Origin: Conexibacter woesei Iso977N
Lineage (GTDB): Bacteria; Actinomycetota; Thermoleophilia; Solirubrobacterales; Solirubrobacteraceae
Reading direction: 5' to 3'
Assembly (NCBI RefSeq): GCF_000424625.1
Contig: NZ_AUKG01000006.1
Span: 1-64,000 of the forward strand
DNA length: 64,000 nucleotides
Both the position numbers and the translations under genes were made by a program. Below are positions 25,772 to 35,982 of this stretch, one piece after another. The notes under the pieces are model-generated. The model was not told the DNA's origin. It did no database searches and worked only from the letters and a program-made list of their open reading frames with translations. The stretch's first letter is position 1; every line of letters begins with the position of its first letter.

Positions 25772-26607
25772 TCGCCATCGTCATCGTCGCCGTGCTGGTC
25801 GTCGCGCTCCTTGCCGCGGCGGCGTCGGTCCGGATCATCAAGCAGTACGAGCGCGGGGTCGTGTTCCGCCTCGGCCGGGTGGAGGAACACGAGCGTGGCC
25901 CGGGGCTGATCTTCATCATCCCGCTCGCCCACCACCTCCACCGCGTCTCGCTGCGGATCGTGACGATGCCGATCCAGTCCCAGGGGATCATCACCAAGGA
26001 CAACGTCAGCGTCGACGTCTCTGCCGTCGCCTACTACCGCGTCAAGGACACGATCCGCTCGGTCGTCGCGATCGAGAACGTCTCGGCCGCGATCAACCAG
26101 ATCGCTCAGACGACGCTGCGCGCCGTCGTCGGCCGCCACACCCTCGACGAGACGCTGTCGGAGACCGAGACCATCAACACCAACATCCGCGAGATCCTCG
26201 ACGTCCAGACCGAGGAGTGGGGCATCCAGGTCACGACCGTCGAGCTCAAGGACATCCAGCTCCCGGAGACGATGAAGCGCGCGATGGCCCGCCAGGCCGA
26301 GGCCGAGCGCGAGAAGCGCGCCAAGATCATCGCCGCCGAGGGCGAGGCCCTCGCCGCCGGCGAGCTCGCGCGCGCGTCTGACGTGATGATGGCCCACCCG
26401 CTGGCGCTGCAGCTGCGCAACCTCCAGACGCTCGTGGAGATCTGGGTGGACAAGAACTCCACCGTCGTCTTCCCCGCCCCGCTGATGAGCACCATCCAGG
26501 AGCTCGGCGCGTTCCTCGCACGGGAGACGGCCGCCACCGAGGGGCTACCGGTGGCGCCCGCCCCTGCCGCGCCGATCAACGGGCACGTCGCGCCGGAGGC
26601 GACATGA
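25768..26607 (+). CDS. Slipin/stomatin-like SPFH-domain membrane protein
   Basis: 279 residues. The ATG at 25768 overlaps the DUF1003 stop and has GGGAAGG upstream. One N-terminal membrane helix ([20 protein letters not shown]), then the SPFH/band-7 domain ([72 protein letters not shown]). A Pro/Ala-rich tail ends it. Slipins oligomerise on the inner membrane face and organise membrane microdomains. No NfeD partner is adjacent, which is unusual; DUF1003 may take that place. Confidence 0.92.
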
Positions 26608-26619
26608 TGTTCTCGATCG

Positions 26620-29600
26620 CTAGCGGCAGACCCTCTTCGGCAGCGTCCCCCTCGGGCCGGCCGACTTGCGGTTCTTGGCCAGCGTGATCTTGGTGTAGTC
26701 GCCGGTCTGCAGGTCGTAGCGGACGCCCGCGACCTTGAAGCGCACCGCGTCGTCCTTGGCGACGGACGGGATCCGGACCGCGCGGCACGAGGCGGCGAGG
26801 TCGAAGCCGAGCCTGCGGCCGTCGTCGAGCACGGCCGTCGCGGTGTACCTGGAGGCGCCGCGCGACTTCGGGAAGGCGACGACGACGTCCCTGCCCACGC
26901 GACGCGCGCGCAGCGCGCCGGGGCGCGACGGCCGCGTCTCGCGCGGGACGCGGAAGGACGCGACCGTCTTGCGTGCGAGCGGGAGCCCGTCGCGCGAGAC
27001 CACGGCCTGGATCTGCCGGACGCCGCCCGGGCCGGCGGACGGCGTGAACGTCACCCGCGCGCACTTCAGCGTGCGACCGTCGGGCAGCGCCCTCGTGCCG
27101 CGGCAGCGCGTGCCGCGGACCGACTTGACGATCGTGCGGCCGATGCCCCTCCCGCGCTCGACGAGGCTCACCGACGCGCCGGCGGGCACCGCGTACTCCA
27201 CCGCGGCCTGACGCCGGCCGCCGGCCCTGCGCGTCTGCCCGAAGAGGACCGACGGCGCCTGGTACTCCGCGCGGTCGATGCGCGTGGGCGTCGACGTGGC
27301 GCCCGGCGCGGCCGTCACCGTCCAGGTCCCGGCGGCCGGCTTGACGAGCAGCACGCTCGTCGTGCCGTCGGAGGCGTTCTCGGCCAACATGTAGTGGCCC
27401 TTCTTCTGGACGGCCTTCGCGCCGGCGGGCGACGTGATCGTCGTGCCACCCGGACCGTGCACCACGATCTTCGGCGCGCCGTGCGTGCCGTGGACGCGCA
27501 GCGTCACCGCCTTGGCTCCCGACCGGACCTGCTCCGAGAGGCTCGCGCCGCCCGCCGCCGCCCGCGCCGTGGTCGCGCTGCGCGTGGCGGCGTAGGGCGA
27601 GAGGTCGCACGAGCCGCCCAGCAGGTCGACCCTGCCGCCGTACTTGTAGCCGACGCCGGCCTGCAGGTAGATCGTCTGCCTGCGCGTGGTGAACTCGATC
27701 GAGCCGAAGCCGAACGGTCCCTCCCTGGCGTCGCTGGGCACGTCGATCGTGATCGAGCCGAGGTCGAGGCAGCCCGCGATGCCCACGTTGGAGACCAGCG
27801 CGGAGGCCCTGTCACAGCCCAGCCCGTCGATGCAGCCCTGCACCGTGCCGCTGATGGTGAAGCTCCTGTTGCGCGGCTCGATCCACCCGTTGACGTCGCC
27901 GCTGAGGCTCGCGACCTCCCCGAGGTCCAGCTCGGCGTTGACGTCGAAGCTCACGTCGCCCCACGCGTTGAAGCCGACCGACGCGTTGCCCAGCTGGGTG
28001 CCGTCGAAGGCGACGTTGCCGCCGACCTCGATCGACCACGGCGACGTGTCCGTGGCGTCGGTGTAGAGCACGTGGCCGTTGACGGCGAGCTTGCCGCCGA
28101 GCGCCGTCACGCCCACGTCGCCGCGCAGCTTGAACGGCGGCGGCGAGAGGCAGAGCCCGACCCCGACCCGGTTGAGGAAGACGCCGGGCACGATCGGCAG
28201 GGTCGTCCCGAGGCCGTCGACGATGCCGCCCAGCCTCGAGACCTCACCTCCGGCCAAGCCGCCGAAGGCCGCCAGCCTCGTGTTCGACGCGGTCGGCAGC
28301 TCGATCACGGCGCTGCCGTCGAAGCGATCGGTGGTCACGTCGGTGGCGCACTGGATGTAGGGCTGGCCGTCGATCTCCGGCGCGTCGCACGGCGCGACCG
28401 CCTGCCCGTTGGCCGGGACGTAGGAGAAGCACGCCGAGGCGACCCTGAGGCTGCCGACCCACACGTCGGTCACCGAGATCTTCAGGCCGTCGTAGTGGAC
28501 GCCGTTGTCGTCGACGCTGATCGACGCCGCGCCCGACACGCCGCCGGAGAACTTCGACGGCCCCGCGGTGAACGCGGGCGGCAGCTCGACGTTCAACGCG
28601 AACACCGCGGCGTGCCTGCCGTCGCTGTCGTAGCGGAGCGTGATCGCGACCGAGCCCGCGACGCGCAGCTTGAACAGCCGGGCGAACGCCGGGACCGCGA
28701 CCTCGCTGAGCGTGCCCTGGTCCCCCTGCCTGCCCGCCGGCAGCGACCAGTCGACGTTGCCCGAGAAGGGGACGAACCGGTCGAGCTGGATCGCGGCGTT
28801 GTCGGACTTGACGTGACCGCCGGGGTCGCTCGTCGTCGGGCCGGTGACGATGACCCGCTGGCCCGAGTCGGCGAAGGCGATGCCGTTGAGGTGGACCTGG
28901 TCGGTGGTCTCCCAGCGGTCCGGGTTGGACCCGGTCCTGGTGAAGCAGCCGTCGGTCTTGAACTCCGAGAGGGCGAAGTCGACCTGCTGCGTGCAGGGCG
29001 GCGCCGGCGGAGCGGGCGCCGGGGTCGGGGCGCCCGGCGCCGGCGGGGCGGGCGTCGCCGGCACTTCGACGTCGATCGTGCGCGTCGCGGATCCCGTGTG
29101 CTGCGGGTAGTTGCTGCCCTCGGCCGGGTCGTCGGAGAGCGTGACCACGATGGCGTGTGTGCCGGCCGCGAACGTCTTGGCGTAGGACCGCCTGTCGTTG
29201 CCCGCCGGGTCGGCGACACCGTCGATCGTCCAGCGGTACCCGGTGTACCTCCCGCCGAGGCCGCCCGACGGCGTGACGGAGAGGACCGTCGACTGGCCTG
29301 GGACCGCCGGGTCCGGGTTCAGGTTGATCGTGCCCCCCACGCCCGCTCCGACGGTCACCGTCGTCGAGGCGTCGGCCGGGGCGCCGCACGGGACGATGGT
29401 GCCGCCACTCTGGGTGATGAAGTTGACGCTGACCGAGACGGTGTGGTTGCCGGCCGTCGCGAAGGTCGTGGTGAACGTCGCCGTGTGGTTGTCGGGGTTC
29501 CCGGCCTGCGGGGGCTGCTGCACGCCGTCCACGGCGAAGGTGTACCTGTCCCGGGCGCAGTCCGAGGTCGTGTCGGCGGTGAAGGTGACGGGCGAGCCGG

Positions 29601-29748
29601 CCGCCGGGCTGGGGTCCCCGGACGTGATGGTCGCGCCGTTGACGGCCCACGCGGCGGGCGCGAGGGCGAGACCGAGGACGGCGACGATCAGGACGAGCAG
29701 CGCGGGCATGGCGCGGCGCGCCATCTTCGGATGGCAGGCGAAAGGCAT
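26620..29748 (-). CDS. Large secreted beta-rich protein with N-terminal PKD-like domains
   Basis: 1042 residues from the ATG at 29748; the ATG at 29724 would also keep the signal peptide (MARRAMPALLVLIVAVLGLALAPAAWA). Neither has a clear ribosome site. Residues ~40-240 form two PKD/Ig-like domains (SPVTFTADTTSDC..., STVLSVTPSGGLGGRYTGYRWTIDG). A Pro/Ala linker leads to a long beta-rich region (~260-700) with repeated VGGNVAF/DVNAELDLG segments suggestive of a beta-solenoid. The last ~280 residues are basic beta domains. No catalytic motif recognised; probably a surface or matrix protein. Divergent from the LAL regulator, which may control it. Confidence 0.8.
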   Translation of the reverse strand: MPFACHPKMARRAMPALLVLIVAVLGLALAPAAWAVNGATITSGDPSPAAGSPVTFTADTTSDCARDRYTFAVDGVQQPPQAGNPDNHTATFTTTFATAGNHTVSVSVNFITQSGGTIVPCGAPADASTTVTVGAGVGGTINLNPDPAVPGQSTVLSVTPSGGLGGRYTGYRWTIDGVADPAGNDRRSYAKTFAAGTHAIVVTLSDDPAEGSNYPQHTGSATRTIDVEVPATPAPPAPGAPTPAPAPPAPPCTQQVDFALSEFKTDGCFTRTGSNPDRWETTDQVHLNGIAFADSGQRVIVTGPTTSDPGGHVKSDNAAIQLDRFVPFSGNVDWSLPAGRQGDQGTLSEVAVPAFARLFKLRVAGSVAITLRYDSDGRHAAVFALNVELPPAFTAGPSKFSGGVSGAASISVDDNGVHYDGLKISVTDVWVGSLRVASACFSYVPANGQAVAPCDAPEIDGQPYIQCATDVTTDRFDGSAVIELPTASNTRLAAFGGLAGGEVSRLGGIVDGLGTTLPIVPGVFLNRVGVGLCLSPPPFKLRGDVGVTALGGKLAVNGHVLYTDATDTSPWSIEVGGNVAFDGTQLGNASVGFNAWGDVSFDVNAELDLGEVASLSGDVNGWIEPRNRSFTISGTVQGCIDGLGCDRASALVSNVGIAGCLDLGSITIDVPSDAREGPFGFGSIEFTTRRQTIYLQAGVGYKYGGRVDLLGGSCDLSPYAATRSATTARAAAGGASLSEQVRSGAKAVTLRVHGTHGAPKIVVHGPGGTTITSPAGAKAVQKKGHYMLAENASDGTTSVLLVKPAAGTWTVTAAPGATSTPTRIDRAEYQAPSVLFGQTRRAGGRRQAAVEYAVPAGASVSLVERGRGIGRTIVKSVRGTRCRGTRALPDGRTLKCARVTFTPSAGPGGVRQIQAVVSRDGLPLARKTVASFRVPRETRPSRPGALRARRVGRDVVVAFPKSRGASRYTATAVLDDGRRLGFDLAASCRAVRIPSVAKDDAVRFKVAGVRYDLQTGDYTKITLAKNRKSAGPRGTLPKRVCR

Positions 29749-29840
29749 AGGCGCGGCGACCCTACACTCCGCTTCCCTGGTAGCCGTGCCCAGGGTTTCG
29801 TGACTTGTCCGAATTCCACCGGGTACCGCAAGAGCTTCAG
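29749..29840. promoter_or_regulatory. Divergent intergenic region, secreted protein / LAL regulator
   Basis: About 92 bases (56 if translation of the regulator begins at the TTG at 29805). It is less GC-rich than the flanking genes (GGTTTCGTGACTTGTCCGAATT). No distinct operator is visible. Confidence 0.35.
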
Positions 29841-32720
29841 GTGACGGACATCTCCAGGACAACACGCGTCCGCGACGACGACGTCGCCGAGTGGCCGCTG
29901 CTGGAGCGCGACGCCGAGGTCGGCGCGCTGGCCGACGCGGTCGCCGCCACCCGCGACGGGCGCGGCGGCGTCGTGCTCGTTCGCGCCGCGGCGGGGCTCG
30001 GCAAGACGCGGTTGCTGGGCACGGCCGCGCAGCTCGCGCGCGCGGAGAACATGGCGGTCCTGCAGGCCGGTGGCAGCGTGCTCGAGCGCGACTTCCCGTT
30101 CGGCGTCGTGCTGCGGCTGCTCGAGCGCTGGATCCGGGAGGCGCCGGAGCAGGAGCGCGCGCGAGCGTTCGAGGGCAGCGCGGCGCTGGCCGAGCCGATG
30201 CTGCTCGGTGGCCAGGCCGTCGAGCAGGCGCTCGCCGGGGGCAGCGAGGCGTCGCTGGTGCACGCCCTGCACTGGCTCGTGGTCAACCTGAGCGGCGAGC
30301 GCCCGCTGGCCCTGATCGTCGACGACCTCCACTGGGCCGACGCCCAGTCGATCCGCTTCCTGATCCAGCTCGCCGCGCGGATCGAGGAGCTCGGGGTGCT
30401 CGTCGTCGCCGCCGTGCGGCCGCGCGAGCCCGGCGCGCAGACGGAGCTGCTCGCGCAGCTGACCGCGGGGACGAACGTCCGCCTGGTCGAGCTGCCCGCG
30501 CTCAGCGACGCCGCGAGCGCGGTGCTCGTCCGCGGCGAGGCGGCCCGCGCCGACGCGTTCGTGCAGTCGTGCTTCGAGGAGACGGGCGGGAACCCGTTCC
30601 TGCTGCGCGAGCTGCTGCGCGCCCTGGCCGCCGACGGCGTCGAGGGCAGCGCCGACGACGTGCAGCGCGTCCGGGCGATCGGCCCCGAGGCCGTCGCGCA
30701 CAGCGTCGCGGCGACGCTCGCCCGGCTGGGCGCCGAGTGCGCGGCGCTGGCGACGGCGGTCGCCGTGCTCGGCGACGACGCGGACCTGCACGTGGCTGCG
30801 CTCCTCGCCGAGCTCGACGGGCCGGCCGCCTCACGGGCCGCCGCCGCGCTGCAGGACGCCGGGCTGCTCGACGACGACGCGGCGCTGCGCTTCCGCCACC
30901 CGCTGCTGCGCCGGGCCGTGTACGAGCGGCCCGCGCCCGCCGCCCGGGCGGCGCTGCACCGCACGGCGGCCCGCCTCCTGATCGATCGGGCGGCGCCGCA
31001 CGACGTCGCGTCCCACCTCGTGCTCACGCACGGGGCCGGGGAGCGATGGGCGGTCGACGTCCTGCGCACCGCCGCGCGCGAGGCGTCCGCGCTGGCGGGT
31101 CACGCCGCGGCCGCGCGCCTGCTGCGCCGCGCGCTGCTCGAGCCGCCCGAGGCCGCGGACCGGCCGGCGATCCTCGCGGAGGCCGCGCTCGCCGCGGTGC
31201 AGGCCGGCGCCGAAGACGCCGACCCGGCGCTGATGGCCGCCATCGAGGCCGCGGCCGCCGGCCGCGATCGTGCGCGCCTCTGGCTCGTCCTGGCGAGGAC
31301 GCGCTTCCAGCGCGGCGAGATGCGCGAGTCCGTCGAGGCGGCGGAGCACGGGCTCGCCGCCCTCGACGGCAGCGAGGCCGAGGAGTCCCTGACGCTCGAG
31401 CTCGAGGCGGCGCGGAACGCCGCGGCGCTGTGGACCCCGGCCGGCAGCGCGGCGGTCGCGGCGCGGTTCGCGGCGAGCGCCCAGGGCGATGCTCCACCAC
31501 GCACCCAGGGCGAACGCGAGGTGCTCGCCTGGCTCGCCGGGCTCGAGCTGCTCCGCGGTGAGGACCGGGCGCGCACGCTGACGTTCGCGCGCCGCGCGTG
31601 GGACGACGGCGCCTACCTGCGCGAGGGCGGCGGCGACGCGGCCGCGATGGGAGCGATGACCTCGTCGCTGGTGCGGTCCGGGGCCTGGGAGGAGGCGTTC
31701 ACGGTCCTCGACGCGCTCATCGACGACGCGCGCCGCCGCGCGTCGCCGTTGGCCTACGCGACGTGGCGGACCACACGCGGCACCTGCCTGCTGCACGTGG
31801 GCCGTCTCGCCGAGGCCGAAAGCGATCTCGAGGACGCGCTCGCCGCGCGGGCGCTCGGGTGGGACGCAACGGCGCCGATCGCGATCGAGTCGCTCGTCAC
31901 CGTGCTCATCGAACAGGACCGGCTCGACGACGCGGACGCGACCCTCCGTACCGCCGCGACGCTGGAGCGCAAGTTCGCCACCGGGCCGATGTGGGCCTCG
32001 GTGCTCGCGGCGCGCGGCCGCCACGCGCTCGCCTCCGGCGATCCGCAGGCGGCCCGCGACCACTTCCTGGCGGCCGGCCGCTTCACGCGCGAGGTCCTGC
32101 GGACCGACAACCCCGCCGTCATCCCCTGGCGGTCGGAGGCGGCGCTGGCCGAGCGCGCGCTCGGCGCGACCGAGGCGGCGCTCGCCCTGGCCGCGGAGGA
32201 GGTCGCGGTCGCCCGCCGGTTCGGGGCGCCGCGGCCGCTGGCCGTCGCGCTCCGGGCGCAGGCCGTCATCGTCGGCGGTGCGGACGGGCTCGCGCTCGCG
32301 TCCGAGGCCGCGCAGGTGGCGCAGGACGGCGGCGCGGTCCTCGTGCACGCACGGGCGCTCGGGACGATCGGCGCCCTGCTGCGCGCGAGCCGCCGGCGCT
32401 CGGACGCGCAGGACCAGCTGCGCCGAGCGCTCGACATCGCGGCCGAACGCGGTGCCCATGCGCTGGCGCGCACGCTGCGCGAAGAGCTCGTGGCCTCCGG
32501 CGGCCGACCGCGGCGCGCACGCACGCACGGCCCCGGATCGCTCACCGCCGGCGAGCGCCGCGTGGCGCTCCTCGCGGCCGACGGCCTCACCAACCGCCAG
32601 ATCGCCGACGCCCTGTTCGTCACGCCGAAGGCCATCGGCTTCCACCTCGGCAACGTCTACCGCAAGCTCGGGATCGGGGGCCGCGAGCACCTGACCGCTG
32701 CCCTCGAGCGGACGCGATAG
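29841..32720 (+). CDS. LAL-type LuxR regulator (large ATP-binding)
   Basis: 959 residues from the GTG at 29841; a TTG at 29805 is an alternative, neither strongly supported by a ribosome site. Walker A is AAAGLGKT (49-56) and Walker B is ALIVDDLHWAD. A long helical TPR-like region follows. The C-terminus is a LuxR helix-turn-helix (LTAGERRVALLAADGLTNRQIADALFV...KAIGFHLGNVYRKL). LAL proteins are ATP-dependent activators, often of secreted enzymes or secondary metabolism. The divergent secreted-protein gene and the downstream aldehyde dehydrogenase are candidate targets. Confidence 0.9.
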   Translation: MTDISRTTRVRDDDVAEWPLLERDAEVGALADAVAATRDGRGGVVLVRAAAGLGKTRLLGTAAQLARAENMAVLQAGGSVLERDFPFGVVLRLLERWIREAPEQERARAFEGSAALAEPMLLGGQAVEQALAGGSEASLVHALHWLVVNLSGERPLALIVDDLHWADAQSIRFLIQLAARIEELGVLVVAAVRPREPGAQTELLAQLTAGTNVRLVELPALSDAASAVLVRGEAARADAFVQSCFEETGGNPFLLRELLRALAADGVEGSADDVQRVRAIGPEAVAHSVAATLARLGAECAALATAVAVLGDDADLHVAALLAELDGPAASRAAAALQDAGLLDDDAALRFRHPLLRRAVYERPAPAARAALHRTAARLLIDRAAPHDVASHLVLTHGAGERWAVDVLRTAAREASALAGHAAAARLLRRALLEPPEAADRPAILAEAALAAVQAGAEDADPALMAAIEAAAAGRDRARLWLVLARTRFQRGEMRESVEAAEHGLAALDGSEAEESLTLELEAARNAAALWTPAGSAAVAARFAASAQGDAPPRTQGEREVLAWLAGLELLRGEDRARTLTFARRAWDDGAYLREGGGDAAAMGAMTSSLVRSGAWEEAFTVLDALIDDARRRASPLAYATWRTTRGTCLLHVGRLAEAESDLEDALAARALGWDATAPIAIESLVTVLIEQDRLDDADATLRTAATLERKFATGPMWASVLAARGRHALASGDPQAARDHFLAAGRFTREVLRTDNPAVIPWRSEAALAERALGATEAALALAAEEVAVARRFGAPRPLAVALRAQAVIVGGADGLALASEAAQVAQDGGAVLVHARALGTIGALLRASRRRSDAQDQLRRALDIAAERGAHALARTLREELVASGGRPRRARTHGPGSLTAGERRVALLAADGLTNRQIADALFVTPKAIGFHLGNVYRKLGIGGREHLTAALERTR

Positions 32721-32798
32721 CTCAGGCTCGCGAGCGCGGGCCGCCGAAGTGACAGCAGTGTAAGGTTGGCATCGGCCAGCGATCTTCTGGAGGAGAAC

Positions 32799-34259
32799 AT
32801 GGCGCTCACCGCTGACGGTCAGACGACCGACGACCGCGACACCGAGGCGATCCGCGGCCTGCACGAGGCCGTCGCGCGCCAGCGAGCGGCGTTCCTCGCC
32901 GACCCGTCCCCCGGGCTCGCCGAACGCCTCGAGCTCCTGCAGGCCCTCGCCGGCATGGTCGTCGCGAACCGGCTCGCGATCCAGGAGGCGATGAGCGCGG
33001 ACTTCGGCGTGCACCCGACGATCGCGACCGACCTGATCGAGATCCTCGGCGTGGCCGGCCGCGCGGCCTACGCGGCCGAGCGCCTCGAGGGCTGGATGGC
33101 GGCCGAGCCCCGCGACGCCGACCCCGGCCTCTTCGGGTCGGCCCGCGCCTCCGTGCGCCCACAGCCCAAGGGCGTCGTGGGCAACATCGTCCCGTGGAAC
33201 TTCCCCTATGACCTGTCGCTGGGACCGTTGGTCGAGATGCTCGCGGCCGGCAACCGCGTCGTGCTCAAGCCCTCCGAGTACACGCCCGCCTGCGCCGCGC
33301 TGCTGCGCGACATGATCCACGCGACCTTCGATCGCGACCGCGTCGACGTCGTCGTCGGCGGGCTGGAGCTCGCGCGCGCGTTCACCCAGGTGCGGTGGGA
33401 CCATCTGCTCTACACCGGCAGCCCGGCCATCGGCCGCGAGATCGCCGTCGCCGCCGCGGCGCAGCTGGTGCCGGTCACGCTCGAGCTCGGCGGCAAGTGC
33501 CCGGCGATCGTGGCCCCCGACAGCGTCGACGCCGAGACCGTCAAGCAGATCCTCGGGACCAAGGCCCTCAAGAACGGCCAGATGTGCATCACGGTGGACT
33601 ACTGCCTGGTGCCGCGCGACCAGCTGGAGCGCTTCGCCCAGCTGGCGCAGGAGCGCGTCGCGGAGGCCATGCCCGGCTACGGCGCATCACCGGACACGAC
33701 CGGCATCATCAGCATGCGCCATCTCCGCCGGGTCGAGGCGCTCGTCGACGAGGCACGCGGGCGCGGGTGCGACGTGCGCACGCTCGGCACCGCGCCCGAC
33801 AGCCCGGACCCGGCGCGCCGTCAGCTGCCGCTGACCCTCGTGCTCGACCCGCCCGACGACCTGGCGCTCATGCGCGAAGAGGTCTTCGGCCCGGTCCTCC
33901 CGATCAAGGCCTATGACAAATTCGACGACGCGATCGGCCACGTCAACGCCGGCGAGCGGCCGCTGGCGCTGTACGTCTTCACGCAGGACGAGGACATCGC
34001 CGACGACGTGCTGCGCCGCACCACCTCGGGCGGCGCGTGCGTCAACTGCGCGGCCGCCCATGGCGCGCTGGCCTCCCTGCCCTTCGGCGGGATCGGGCAG
34101 AGCGGCTCGGGCCGCCACCACGGGATCGAGGGCTTCCGCGAGTTCTCCAACCTGCGCGCGGTGTTCGTCCGGGGCCAGGACGACCTCGTCGAGGCGTTCT
34201 CCCCGCCCTACGGCCCGGCCGCCCAGGCCGTCGTCGACGCCGCGTTCGGTCCCGCCTGA
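32799..34259 (+). CDS. Aldehyde dehydrogenase, coniferyl-aldehyde-dehydrogenase-like
   Basis: 486 residues; the ATG at 32799 is fixed by GGAGGAG 4 nt upstream, better than the in-frame ATG at 32766. VPWNFP (131-136), catalytic Glu229 (TLELGGK) and nucleophile Cys263 (NGQMCITVDYCLV) are present. It oxidises an aldehyde with NAD(P)+. The NGQMC context and the short length resemble the coniferyl/fatty aldehyde dehydrogenase group. With the convergent WS/DGAT gene it could serve turnover of long-chain aldehydes from wax esters, but the substrate is inferred. Confidence 0.9.
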   Translation: MALTADGQTTDDRDTEAIRGLHEAVARQRAAFLADPSPGLAERLELLQALAGMVVANRLAIQEAMSADFGVHPTIATDLIEILGVAGRAAYAAERLEGWMAAEPRDADPGLFGSARASVRPQPKGVVGNIVPWNFPYDLSLGPLVEMLAAGNRVVLKPSEYTPACAALLRDMIHATFDRDRVDVVVGGLELARAFTQVRWDHLLYTGSPAIGREIAVAAAAQLVPVTLELGGKCPAIVAPDSVDAETVKQILGTKALKNGQMCITVDYCLVPRDQLERFAQLAQERVAEAMPGYGASPDTTGIISMRHLRRVEALVDEARGRGCDVRTLGTAPDSPDPARRQLPLTLVLDPPDDLALMREEVFGPVLPIKAYDKFDDAIGHVNAGERPLALYVFTQDEDIADDVLRRTTSGGACVNCAAAHGALASLPFGGIGQSGSGRHHGIEGFREFSNLRAVFVRGQDDLVEAFSPPYGPAAQAVVDAAFGPA

Positions 34260-34284
34260 CGCGGCGCCGCGCCTGGCGAATCGC

Positions 34285-35796
34285 TCACCCTGCCGGTTCT
34301 CCCACCGATGAGGACGCTTGCTCGGCCAGGCGCGCCAGGGTGTCGATCTCGCCGAGGATCGCCTTCAGGAGGTCGTCGACGTCGGGAACGAGCTCGGGGC
34401 AGGCGACCAGGCCGAAGTCGAGCCGGTCGAGGTAGCTCTGCACGGTGATGTTGAGGCCCTGTCCCTCCATGATCACCGACACCGGGTAGTAGTGCTCCAG
34501 GCGCGCGCCGGCGGCGTAGAGCGGCCGCCGCGGACCCGGGACGTTGGAGATGACGACGTTGCCGGGCGTCAGGCGGGATCCGAGGCGCAGCCGCGCGCTG
34601 AGCCGCATCGCGCGCGCGAACACGGCGGGCGGCGGGAACTCGGCGAAGTCGGTCAGCTCCTCGGCCGGCAGCGCCTGGAACATGTCCTTGCTCGTCGCCA
34701 TGGCCTCGTGCACGCGCAGGACGCGCTGGAGTGGGTCGGGCTCGTCGGTCGGGAGCCGCGTGGAGAGCATGGACACGCGGTTGGTCCAGCGGTCCGCCTC
34801 CTCCCCCGTGCGGATCGAGACCGGGACGAGGGCGACCAGCGGGTCGTCGGGCAGCGCGTCGTGGAGCTCCAGCCAGGTCCGCAGCCCGCCGGCGCAGACC
34901 GCCATGACGACGTCGTTGACCGTGGCGCCGAAGGCCGACTTGATGGCCTTGACCTGCGGCAGCGAGGCCGAGCCGATCGCCAGCTTGCGGTGCGGGGTGA
35001 TCCTGTCGTTGAACGGCGTGCGCGGCGGCCGGACGCTGGGCAGGGTCGGCGGGACGTCGCGCTCCTGGCCGCGATCGCGGCCGAGGTTGAGCAGGGTCCC
35101 CAGCGGCCCGCGCAGGCTGCCGCGGACCTGGCCGGCCGCGGCCACGAGCACCGGGTTGCGCGTCGCGCGCCCCAGCTCGCGCGCCGTGCGCGCGCTGAGC
35201 AGGACCGCGCGCGCCGGCTTGCGCGGCAGCCGCAGCGTCGCGCCGACGAGCATCTCCAGGTCGGAGGGAACGCGCTCCGGACGCCACGGCCTGGACGGGG
35301 TCGGCTCCGCGGCGGCGTTCGGCGCGTCGTCGAGCATCAGCGTCAACAGCTCCACGCCCGACGCTCCGTCGACCGCCGCGTGGTGGATGATCGTCAGCAC
35401 CGCGAAGCGGTCGCCGGCCAGCCCCTCGATCACGTAGGACAGCCACAGCGGCCGGCGCCGGTCCAGCGGCCGCGCCACGAGGCGGCTCACGGTGGCGGCC
35501 AGCTGGTCGTCGCTCCCGGGTGGCGGCACCGCGGTGTGGCGGACGTGGAAGTCGAGATCGAAGTTGGGGTCGTTGATCCACGAGGGATGGTCGAGCCCGA
35601 GCGGCACCTCGACGAGCCGGCGCCGCAACGGCGCCAAGCGCGGCAGCCGCTCACACAGCTGCGCGCGCCACGCCGCGTACGGCTCGTAGCCGGGCAGCTC
35701 CGGCCGGGAGAAGATCGACAGCCCGGAGACGTGCCCGTACTGCGTCGCGTTCTCGAGGTGCAGGAACGTCGCATCGAGCCCTGTGAGCTGCTTCAT
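34285..35796 (-). CDS. Wax ester synthase / diacylglycerol acyltransferase (WS/DGAT)
   Basis: 503 residues; ATG at 35796 with AGGAGG 8-9 nt upstream. The N-terminus is the family start (MKQLTGLDATFLHLENATQYGH), and the catalytic HHxxxDG motif is HHAAVDG (138-144). VNDVVMAVCAGGLR and NVVISNVPGPRRPLYAAGA are the conserved C-terminal blocks. It transfers acyl-CoA to a long-chain alcohol or diacylglycerol, making storage lipid at the membrane. Neighbouring genes for a desaturase (12305) and an aldehyde dehydrogenase (32799) fit lipid storage. Confidence 0.92.
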   Translation of the reverse strand: MKQLTGLDATFLHLENATQYGHVSGLSIFSRPELPGYEPYAAWRAQLCERLPRLAPLRRRLVEVPLGLDHPSWINDPNFDLDFHVRHTAVPPPGSDDQLAATVSRLVARPLDRRRPLWLSYVIEGLAGDRFAVLTIIHHAAVDGASGVELLTLMLDDAPNAAAEPTPSRPWRPERVPSDLEMLVGATLRLPRKPARAVLLSARTARELGRATRNPVLVAAAGQVRGSLRGPLGTLLNLGRDRGQERDVPPTLPSVRPPRTPFNDRITPHRKLAIGSASLPQVKAIKSAFGATVNDVVMAVCAGGLRTWLELHDALPDDPLVALVPVSIRTGEEADRWTNRVSMLSTRLPTDEPDPLQRVLRVHEAMATSKDMFQALPAEELTDFAEFPPPAVFARAMRLSARLRLGSRLTPGNVVISNVPGPRRPLYAAGARLEHYYPVSVIMEGQGLNITVQSYLDRLDFGLVACPELVPDVDDLLKAILGEIDTLARLAEQASSSVGEPAG

Positions 35797-35946
35797 CGTT
35801 CGACCCCTCCTGGTGTGCGCCGCGGCCGCGACGCCTACGCATCGTCCTGCCCGCGGGGGCGCCGCTCCATCCTCGGCGGCCCGCCGTCCACCGCGCGTTT
35901 CCGGTGCGTCGCCGCGGTCAGCGCGGCGCGGCGAGGGAGGGCCGGA

Positions 35947-35972
35947 GGGCCGCGCCGTCCGTGGCGCGGCCC
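35947..35972 (-). terminator. Intrinsic terminator of the secreted repeat-protein gene
   Basis: GGGCCGCGCC (35947-35956) and GGCGCGGCCC (35963-35972) form a perfect 10-bp stem with a 6-nt loop, 10 nt past the stop of the gene at 35983-38256 and upstream of WS/DGAT. It separates the two transcription units. Confidence 0.7.
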
Positions 35973-35982
35973 GCTCGGCGGC

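Noticed and set aside
27394-29844. 816-codon plus-strand open frame
   Set aside because: Shadow of the secreted PKD protein; composition is Arg/Gly/Val repeats without any recognisable fold.
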